From assembly GCF_024713945.1 (NCBI RefSeq), contig NC_134685.1:2165001-2229000 (forward strand): a stretch of DNA of 64,000 nucleotides. Direction: 5' to 3'. How positions within the stretch are numbered: position 1 is the stretch's first letter; each line of letters starts with the position of its first letter. The translations under genes were made by a program, and so were the position numbers. Of the stretch, positions 39,301 through 51,300 are shown piece after piece. The notes below the pieces were generated by a model that had not been told where the DNA came from, made no database searches, and was given only the letters and a program-made list of their open reading frames with translations. Origin of the DNA: Dermatophagoides farinae (taxonomy: Eukaryota; Arthropoda; Arachnida; Sarcoptiformes; Pyroglyphidae).

Positions 39301-42300
39301 AAGTTTGTTATATTATGACCAGACGGATGAATGATGTTATTGATATTTTCATTTTTTTTTTCGTTGCAAACAAAATAAAAAAAAACGGAGAAAAAAATTA
39401 AATTAATCAATTTTCATTAATTGATTGATTGATTGATTATGAATATGAATATGAATATGAAGCTGAAAAAAAACATCTTTTCATCATCAATACTGTATTT
39501 ACCTCACCATTATGGCCATCACAACGTTCAGGTAGATCGCATTCATCAGCAGCCATACGGCATACATGTCCCATTGGTTTTAGCTTTATTTAGCATTTTA
39601 CAGTGTTTAGTGGTTTGTTTTGCGTTTTTTCCGTTCGTCAAAACATAAAAAAAAATGAAAATGAAATCAAAAGAAAAATTAAAAATAAAAATCACTATAC
39701 AACAACATTGCAGAAAAAATATTCGGCAATTTAATGATTTTTCTTTACAACCAAACAAACAGAAATATGAAAAAAAAATCACAAAAATATGACCTTAAGG
39801 GCAGAATTCTGTGATCATGATGATGGCAATGAATGAATCGAACCGGAAATAATGATATCGAATAAAGAGCTTCTTTTTTTCTATCAATAATCAAGTTGTG
39901 TGTTTGTGTTTGTGTATGTAGTGTATATAGTCAAGTGTTTTCTAGTTTCTAGTTCCCGAAAACAACAAAAAAAAAAAAACAGAAAACCAGAAATTTCTCA
40001 GGGCATAATTAAGACTTTGAAAAAATTCTGTTATATAACAGAATAACAGAATTTTCTCAAAGTATCACACAACAAATGATATCATCAATCGATTGTTATT
40101 TTTGTCGTAAATAATACTGTAAATAACATAAAGCATAAACATAACTTTTTGTCTCCAATACCAGTGTTGTTGTTGTTGTTGTTCCAAATGGAACAAATGA
40201 TAATAATAATGTTGTTGTTGTCATCATCATCATTAGAATTTTCTCTTTTTTTTTTGGTTATCATTTCCTTCTAAAAGAATGGATAACATTTTTCACTGAA
40301 AAAAATAAAGAAAAAACAAACCAAAAAAAAAAAACAGAAACGAAACAAATCAAATCAAATTAACCCCTTTATTTATTTATTTATTTTTTTCGTCGATTGA
40401 TTCTGATTCTGACCAAAAAAAAAAAAAAAGTTTTTTTCTGTCTTGTTTGCTGTTTGTTTGTTTGTCTGTTTGTTTTGTTTATTTACTTCATTCATACACA
40501 AAACATTCTATCAGTATAGTTGAGCTAGAATCGGTTTCCATTTCAAATTTGGTTCGATTCCAGTATTTCCATTTATTCATTCATTCATTCATTCATTTGA
40601 CTGTGTGTGTGTGTGTGGTTCCCAACAAAGAAAAAAAACTAACTAAATTCTTTCCTTCCATTCTTCATTCATTTTTTTTCTCTCTCTCTCTCTCTCTCTC
40701 TGCAAGTGTAGAATAAGTGTGTGTGTGTGGACATGAATGAATGGCTAAAAGAATTTCGGAACTAACACACACACACATGCACACATTCTATGAATTCCTA
40801 TTCAATTCTGATGAATGGGCAATGACGGCGGCGATGATGATGATGATGATAATGATAATAAGCATCATTCTTATATCTTTTTTTTTCTTCGTCGTCGTCG
40901 TCGTCCATGTTTTGTATTTGATAATAATATTGGACAATCAAAATTTTTTTTTCTTCGTTTTTTTTTTTGCTTGAATGATACAATATTTTTCATCATAATA
41001 ATAATATATAAAATATATAATAGTTTAGTAGTCATCATCATCATCATCGTCGAGTTATTGTCATTGTCATAAATGATGATAATGATGGCAACAACAACAA
41101 CAACAACAACAAAAGAAATCTCAATCTTTTCACATTAAAACAGAGAAACATTTTTTTTTCTTCACATTATGCTATGATACTGTATTTCTAGTATATAGAC
41201 ATTCATTTTTTTTTTTGGAATTTGAATGAATGAATGAAAATTTCCCAAAAATAAAAAAAAATGAATGGACAGTAACGGCAACAACAAGAAAGAAAAAAGA
41301 AAGTGAGAAAATTCACACACACACACACACACACACACATTGATGTCTCAATTCTAGACTTAATTTTCATTCATATGTGGAAAAAAAATGAATTTCGATA
41401 TTTTAAAAAATCGATCTATTTATAAAATTACACACACACACACACAGACAGAGAGAGAATCAATATCTGATAGTTTGATCAGAAATTTTATTCATAGAGA
41501 TTATTCATCTTTATGGTATGATATATTCATGAGCTGTGTGCTGAACAAACAAACAAACACACCCTACATCCTTGAATCGCAAAAAAAATTTCTAATTCTG
41601 TTCTAACAATATTCGCATTGGTGAATACTAGTTACATCATCATCATCATCATCGTCGACGTCACTTTGGTTCTTTTTTTTCTGGATCAAATTGATCATAA
41701 TTAAATTAGATTCTATACTGACTGACTAAACATACACACACACACACACACACACACAGACAGATATCATATGTAAAGACAGACAAGCAATCCAAAAAAA
41801 AGGGCACAAGGGACATTTATATATATATGAATAGTACAAACAAAAAAAAAAAATAGAAAATTCAATGATCCAAGAATCAAAAAGAATAATGATGAAGCAT
41901 AAAGAGAGAGAGAGAAAAGAATGTGTGCAACTATTTTGCAAAATTTAAATGGACAATTAACCATACAATCATCATGGATATTTGTCCAAATAAATGTTTC
42001 CATAAGAATTTGTATATGTTTGTCTAAATGACAACAAAAAAAAATCAAACAAATCAGAATCATTGGATCAATTTAAATGAGCGCGCGCACACACTGAGAG
42101 AGATTGGAAAAATTTTCCACAAATCAATATTAATTGGCCAGACGTTTTTTTTCAGTGGATCATCTTGATGATTTTGATGATGATGATGATGATGAACTTC
42201 AACTGATGGTTTTTATTTCATGAGAAAACTTTTTTTGCAATAAAAAAACTTTTTCTCGGAAAAATAAAACAAGAAAAAAAAGTTTCATTTCGATCGATAA

Positions 42301-45300
42301 TCATCATCATCAACATCATCATCAATGATTAATAATAATATGATTTTTAAAAAGCAAAAATGACAATCATATTTACCTTACAATCAGTACAGCAAGCACC
42401 ATTTGAACATTCAGCTTCAACACGTAATTTACATGTGATTGGATCACAGCATGGATCTTTTTGGCTACATTCTTGAAATGATCCACAATCACATTCTTCT
42501 TCATCTTCAATAATACCATTACCACATGAACGAAAATCTTCCAATTGATTTGGTTTATTGAATAAACATATACCATGGCCAATTTGTAAGGCATTATTAT
42601 AATCATCCATTGAACATTTACTAAAATGATATGGTTGCATTCGATCATCATTTAAAATATTTTTAGCCATTATACAGCCCCACCAATCATTACATTTACA
42701 TGTGGATCCTATGTTTTTAGCATTTTTTTTTTGTTAGAATTTAAAAACGAAAAAAAATTTCATCATTTCTCAAACATTCTTACCTGATGTTCCATGTTGT
42801 GTAGAATGATCCATATTACCAACAACAGTACCAATAGCAGTGATCAATGTATCTTTGGTTTCTTCATCATGTCCCATGCCGATATTATGGCCAAGCATAT
42901 GTGTTACCGATGATGCTGTTAAATGTGGTTCATAAATATTTGCATCTTGACTAACACCGACAGCTTTAGCCGTACATATACTATCCGGTACAGCCATACC
43001 AACTTCACCGGAACGAAATGGTCGACCACTAGAAAAAAAAATTAAGGAAAAAAAAGAGAAATCGGTGAATTCAAATCAAATCGGTATAGTAAATCAAAAC
43101 CAAAAAAAAAAAAAAAAAAATTTAGAAAATTTTTTTTTTGTTTATGTCTGCACTATTTTTCACGCCCAGTTGAATCTAAACAAACGAATCCACCACCACC
43201 ACCACCAACCAACCAACAACCGCCACCAACCACCACCCACAAAAAAAGACAGATTTTGCCAGCTTGATTGGTAAAATAAAAACAAAACAAAATTGAATGG
43301 AATAAAAACAAAATGAATATATCCACATACACACACGAACAGAGACAGAAAAAAAAACGCAAGGGCATCGAAAAAAACTTAATGAAAAAATCTATTGAAC
43401 TGTTAACAATAATGATTGGGCGATGTAATCACGACGACGACGACGATGATGATGATGATGATAAAGTTGGAACAAAAGCTGAAAAATAAATATAGAAAAG
43501 AAATTCTCTTTTAGCCATTTCAGTAGTGAAATGATTCAAAGTTTGTTTTTTTTTTTTTTGCTTGCGTTTAGTAAAACAATCTTAATCATAATAATAACCG
43601 ACCGTACATGGATGATGAATTCATTTAATTCTTTTTGGAATCTTTCTCAGACGACGACGACGACAATTGAACCGGAATAAATATAGGAAAGAGAAAAAAA
43701 ACCAAAAATAAAACAAACAAAATGAAGAAGAATATTTATTTCTGCTGACAAAACAAACAAATAAATTTCAAATGTGACAGTAGATTTTCGATGTAAATAA
43801 TCATTACCTTTTGGAATTTTTTGTTTTCTGTTTTATATTTTTGAAACTTTTTCCGGTAAGAGAAAAAAAACCAAAAAAAAAAAACAAAAAAAAAGTTTCC
43901 GAAAAAAAACACCAAATGAAATTAAAAACGACCAAAACAAAACAAAAAAAAAAAAATGAAATGAAAATTGAATGTCAATCATTTAATAGTTGTGTTTCTT
44001 GTGAACAAAAAAAACTTGAAAAGTTTTCAAATTTTCATTTTTCTTCTTCTTTTGTTGATGGAATTTTTTCTTTCTTCAAAAGTTAATCGAATCATATAGA
44101 TCTTATCAGATCAATTATTTTTTCCTTTTCATTTTCTCTTCTGCTAGTAGAAAGTTTGTTTGTTTATTCCAACATCATGATGATATTCTCATTCATTCAT
44201 TCATTTTTAAGATGAATTTAATTAAAAAAAAAAATGAAATTCTTTACCATGTTGAGTTGTTGTTGTTGTTGTTCATTTCCGGTTATGCCATCGTTCTCAC
44301 ATAAGAACGAGAGCGAATGGGAGAGAGAGAGAGAGAGAAGAAAAACTTTATAATTAAATTTCATCATCAATCTTTCATCATGATGACAATGAATGAATGA
44401 TGATAATGTGTGTGCAAGTTAATGGAACACATTGGTGGTTCCTGAACTGGTTTATTTTCAATCAATTTTTTTCCAATGATTATTATTACTAGGAATTTTT
44501 GTTGTTTTTTTGGTTTTTGATTTGATTTTTTTTTTGTCATCCAAATTAAAAATTGAAATAATAATCAAGTGACTTTTTTTGAACAACAAAAGTGAAAAAA
44601 AAATCATCAAGTGTTTTCTTCATTCTTTGATCATCATCATCATCATCATACTTGAAATCAACAATCACGACTAGACTTGAATTGAATTGAATGGAATGGA
44701 ATTGAATTCTAATTGTGAAAAAAAAACGAAAAAACTTTACCACTTTATGGATAGTGAATATATATAAATAAAGTGGTCATCAAATGAAATTGTCACAATC
44801 ATCATTCTATTTTGAGAGAAATGTGTCAAATGTGATAATAATAATAATTTGTCTTTATTCTTTTATTATTCTTCTATTTCGTTTGTTTTGGTTTCGAGAC
44901 AGAATAAAAAAAAAAAATTCTTCGTTCTCATTATTTTTCGGATCCACGAAAAAAAAATGCAAAAGCAAAAAAAAACTTGGATGTGATGGATCGTTGTTAT
45001 CATCATCATCATCATCATCATCAATGGCGTATTGATTCAATTCAATTGAATTCATTTTCACATTATTTCTTCTTCTTCTTTTTTTTCTGGTTTGATGGTT
45101 GGTTGAATAGCAAAATGTTTGGATTACGTGCTTGGATTTTTATTATTTTCACAATGTGTATGTGTATGTGATATATGGTATACCATTTTGATTCTATGTG
45201 TGTGTGTGTGTGTGTGGCTCAAACACGCTCTTTCTCTCTATCTCTCTCTCGTTTTTCAATGTTTTTTTTAGGCAAACTGAATTTCATTTTTTTTTATTCT

Positions 45301-48300
45301 CTTCTCTGATCATTCTGGATCGATCTCGTGTGTGTGTGTGTGTGTATGTGACAAAGAGAATATAAAGTTTTTTTTTGTCGTCTATCTAAATTTTTTGAAT
45401 CGAAAACAAAGACAATTTGCATTGCCCTTTTGCATTAATAGATCGGCTATATGAAAATGTGGATGATGATGATGATGATGACGATAGTGCAGAGAAATTC
45501 AATGCTTTTTATCATCATCTTCTATATATGAACAGGAAGAATAAAAAAAAAGAACGAAAAAAAAAATTCTAAATGGTAAAAAACAAAACAAAACAAAACA
45601 AAAAAATTTATGGTCGATATCATTAACCGTATATAAATGAAACAACAACAACAACAACAAAAACAAACAGGCACGAATTGAAAGAATTCAAGCAAAAAAA
45701 CGAAAAAAAAATTCCCGAATCGGTCATGAAGATGAACGATTTTTTTTTTGTTTTGTTTGCAGCATCATCCATATAGAATATAAATGATGATCATGATCTT
45801 GATCATGGTGGTGGTTTCGGTTAAATGAATCAAATGTTTTTATATCGAATATGGACGAAATTATCGATACATTTCTGTGTGTGTGTGTGTGAAAAACAAC
45901 AACAACAACAACAACAATCGAATTCTTTGAATATATAAAAAGGGTGGTGATGGGTAGTTGTTGTTTCTTCTAATGATAATCATATGATCATCATGATCAT
46001 CATGATCATCATGATGATGATGATGATTGTAGCAGATGTTTATTTCAATGCTACAAAAAAAACACGATAATGTTTTAAAACACAAAAAGAATTTCAAATC
46101 ATAATGGAACGTTGAAACAAATCACATCATCATCGATATTTGTTTTTTTTTTTGATGCTTGAAAAAAACCACAAATCTACAAAATTCATTTCATCACACA
46201 CAAACACACATTTGACATGACAAAAAAATTTGTCGATCAGTATAAAAAATGTCAAATGTGTCTGTGTGTGTGTTTATGTAAACATTAAATTGGTGTATAT
46301 TTTCATTTTTCTTGCTTCTCAATATATGATGTGATTATGGAAATAATGATGATGATCATGATCATCATCATCATTGTGATGATGATGATTATTATACTTA
46401 TTCAATATTGAAAAAAGAGTCAACGTATTGCAATGTATTGGAATGTTGTATGTAAATAAAATAAAAAAAAATTCACGCCAACACACCAACAACACACAAC
46501 ACACTGCATTGCCATAAAATAACCGAAATTTCGGAAAATTTTCTAATGGCAAACAACAACAACAACAACAATTTGTTTTTATTGTTGAATCAAATGAACC
46601 ACACATACACACACACACACACACACATCCGAGACATGTAAAAAACCATTTTAAAATTATTGTTTCACAAACAAACAAACAAATGTAATATCCGGATGAT
46701 GATTTTTTTTTCTTTCTATTTCATTTTGTTGTTGTTGTTGTTGTTGTTATTTTCTCTTTGAATAACAAACAAATAAAATGTATGTTTTGATGAATGGAAC
46801 AAAAAAAAAAAAAAAAAACAATCATCATCAACAAAAGGGAGTAGAGGTGCATAACGGATTCTTTGTGGGCGTGGTTGTTGTTTTTTTTGTTGATGAATAA
46901 AGTGACATATATTTCCGAGTTTTTTTTTATTATTCTGTTAACAGAATAAAAAAACAAAAAAAAAAAAAAACAAAACAAATACAACTACTTACACTAAAAG
47001 ATGTGCTGCATCCATTGTAATTTTATATAATTTTCTTGATGCATATTCCATAAAATTGAGCAATGTTTGTCTTACATCATCACGAACATCGATTTGATTA
47101 CCATTTGCCCATGTTTCAACATAAACAACCGATACACGTGTATTGATTAAACGAAAATAAACATCAACACAGTTGATTATTTGCAATGCATCATTTATAA
47201 CATCCATACGGCTATTATTACGTGATATGAACTTTTTATTGTCGTTTTGTTTTGTTTGGTTTGTTTGGTTTTGAAAAAAAAGAGAAAAGAAAAAAAAATT
47301 TTTTTTGGTTTTTGAATAATAACAAAAAAAAAACTAATTTAAATTTTTAATTAATATTACAACATTGATACAAACATACCATTCCTTGATCCAATACGAT
47401 TGCTAATTCAATGAATTTATCTACAGCACGTACATCACGTTTTCTAGTATTTTTTCTATTATCATCATCAATATTGAGATCTTTTTCTATATTATCATCA
47501 TTTATTGTTGTTGATTGTGTTGAAACAATGTTGTTGTTGTTGTTGTTGTTGTTCATTATCATTGTAGATGATGATTGTTGTTGTTGTAATTCTTGAAATA
47601 ATTTTGTTGCCATATTATGATGTTGTTGTTGTTGTAGTTGACGTTGTGCAGCAGCCGCTGCAACTGAATGTATTGGACGTTTCCGGTATTGTTTAAAACC
47701 CCATTCATGCATACGTGTATTACCACATGTATGTTTTGTTGGCCGTAATGAATCTGGACTAAAATAACGATATATTACATGTGGATGGCGATGCTGTACA
47801 TAAAGAGAAGGAAAAAAAATCCATTATTTATCAATCGATTGATAAATAAATGATCAATCAAACAAACAAACAAACAATCAATCAATCAATTAATTAATTA
47901 CCGATAGATCACCACCATAGAATGGATGTATAACAAATGTTTCATTTTGTAAATGTATCACTCCGCTAAAATTATTTTGGAAAAAGAGTAGAAGAGAGTA
48001 AAAGTGGCAAATTAATATTCTGGAAAAAAATTCATTCATTCATTATCAATTATGTATTATCAACAAAGAATAGAATAGAATGTTATTTATGAAGAGAACA
48101 TTCTCTTGCTTACACACATACATTCCATATACATTCAAGCAATAGAATACACATACCTAATCCCATGGCAAGTACTGAATGCTGCCAATGCGCCAGGATA
48201 ATCCCTGATTGTTCCATGGTAATAACAGTTTTCATATTCCTATTTTTTTCCCCCGTTATCATCACACCATTGAATTCCAACAAATATTAAATGAAAACAA

Positions 48301-51300
48301 AAGAATAAAGAACATTTATATGAATAAAATGATTAAGCGAAAAAAAACCACAATTCAATATTGAATCGAAAGAAAAAAAAACCCAAGAATATCGTTAATA
48401 ATGACAATAATACTCCTCATACACTTGACAACAACAACAACAACAACGATTGCCTGTAACCTTTTCTTCCACCCACTACAATTCAGTTTGGTTAGTTAAG
48501 TCCAGTGAATGAATTGTTTGTTTCGATCTGTTTCCCAAGAGAGAATCCAGAATCACAAATATTATATTATATACGGGAAAAAAAGGAAAAAAAAGTTGGG
48601 AAAACTTTCAGAATCATTTTCCTATCTCAAAAGTTTCTCGATCTACTTTTTTTTCTTTTGCATTTCCACTTTGATCGGGTTAATCCTATATAAATAATGT
48701 TCCCATTTCAAATTGGTGATTGTTGTTGTTGCGGTTGTTCCAGATTACATACAAATTTTCATTCCATCATCGTCTCTATAGATCCACAGCAAAGAATCAA
48801 GTTTTCATGGAAAAAAAATTCTTCCGGGATAAACTTAAGATTATCATACATACACACAAATGTCAGTTGCACAACATGCAATTTTTCTTTCCTCTTTAAA
48901 TGTGTCTTTTGTGTGCGTCTAGAAGCAATCACATTGCGAGAAAAAAAAAATCTATTTTTATCGGAGAAAAAAAAAACCAAATCAGGTTTTTGACCAATTG
49001 ACAATTTCTAGAATTCGATTGCAAAAATCTTTTGAATATTTCGTATATTAAACAAGTATAGAACTGAATAATCAAGTAGAATATATATACACATACATTC
49101 TGCACTCATTTCAACATATAGTATCTATATATTCTGTTGATGATGAAAATCAATAAATCTTTTTTTTTCATCAATATCTTTTTCCTATGCACATGTATGC
49201 TTATATATAATTATATGGTGAAAAAAAAAATCTTCAACCATTCATCAATTCAATGAGAATAGTCAACGATCCGTTTTTGATAAAGAATTTTTTTTTCTTT
49301 CTAGTTCAATTGAATAGAAATGTAAATAAAATAAAAATTGTCATTCCAAACATCATTCATTTCTTTTCATATAATGAATTGAATTGAAAATAAAAAAAAA
49401 GAAAATTACCTGTGTGGAGATATGTTGTGCACCTTCCGGTAGTAAATGTTTTTGTACTAAATTCGGTGCTAATAAAAATCTATATATGAAAAAAAAGTGA
49501 AGAAAAACAAATTTAGTTATAAACAATTGATAATTGATTTATTGTATTGGACATATACATACGAATTGAGCTCCAGATCAAGGCGAAACTTGTAATTAAA
49601 GGCTTTGATTGTAAATGATGTATGCTGATAATGGCGATCCACTTGACCAGTCTGTGTGTCAAAAATGAATAATTTTTTTAATGATTAAAAAAAACCACAA
49701 CAAAAATGAAGTCATCATTACCTTATTAGCCAATAAATCTCGTGTTGAAATGCCCATTTTTTCATGTTTACGTATCTGTACTGGGAATGTTACCTCATAA
49801 AAACGACTTGGTATACTTGAAATTAATCGTTCATTTTCCGGATATTGACGGGTTAATCGTTCAACTTCGGCTATAGATTATAACAAAAAAAAAGAGAAAA
49901 CACAACAAAATTAATAATTTATCATCAATTCATCGAATTAAATGATAAAAAAAAATGAATTTCGACATACCAACTTGTCTATGGTCTAAATCACCACGAT
50001 ATTGATCAAATTCTGTAAAGTTTTGAAAAAAAATGAAACAGAATAAAAAACGACATATTTTAGTGAATATGAAAAAATTAATAATTTATACAAAATAGCC
50101 GAAAATTGGCCATATAATTAAAGAATTTGTAATAAGAAAAACACACAGTTTTTCAACCTTCCAAAAAAAACCGTTCCATTTCGGTCGAAATAGAATCGAA
50201 CACAAATAAACAGATCAAACAGATTTTCAGATTATTCGATGTTTTTTTTTTAGTTCGTCGAACTATCATCACAACAAATGATGATGACACGCAAACATGC
50301 ATGACAAACATCAATTTTCTTTTGAATCTTTTTTTTTTGTTTGGTTTTATTCAGAATCATAGAGAAGGAGAGAGAACGAAAGTTCCAAATGAACCACGAT
50401 ACATGTCGCATATTGTTGCTGAAATTCTGTTGTTGTTATCATGATCTATATGAATTTTTGTTCGTTTTTTTTATCCTTTTTTTTCACTTTATCATGTGAA
50501 TCGATAGAAATATGACAAATGCACACACACACACACACACACACCTTGAATGAGATTTCATATCATAATAGTGAGTATTATAATGAATGGTAGATGAATT
50601 TGTCAAATTCAACAACAACAACAACAACAACAAATGATTTTCCATCCGATAATGGTGAGTAGATCATTCAAAAAAAAAATTTTTTTTATTCAAATTTTCA
50701 GGTTAAAATTAGATCTACAACAACAACAAAAATCTGCTGATTCTATTCAATAATACACAAGTGAAAATTATTCTTTCACACACACACACACACACACGAA
50801 TGGCTGACATTTGATTAAGTGTGTGTGTGTGTGTGTTTGTTCGAATCAAATGATCGAAGAATAGAAAATTTGAATTTGAATCCAAAATCAAAATGTGTAT
50901 GTGTATTATCATGACAATATTTTTTTTCCTGATTATTTCCATTTCAAATCTATTTATCATATCATTATCATTTTTTTTCTATCTTTACATAAAAAACAGA
51001 TTTTTTTTCCTGAGACTTATATCACCTTTACACACACACACACACATATGCACAAATGTCGGCTTACCTGAAAAAAATTTCTATCAAAAAAAAAAAACAC
51101 CCAGAATAATCAACATGATGATGATGATGATATCGATAGATATCGGTAGGTATGACCATATATAAACATACGATCCACCACCACCATCATGGAATAATGG
51201 AAAAAATTTCAGTACTGGCCAACCAGACAAAACAAAAATTCGTTTGTCCATAATTTCAATAATTTAAATAATTCTGTCATTTTTATTCAATTTTTGTTCA

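Noticed and set aside
38925-39410. 161-codon minus-strand frame over mmd exon 13
   Set aside because: Wrong frame of exon 13 joined to intron sequence; the coding frame is set by the acceptor at 39135.
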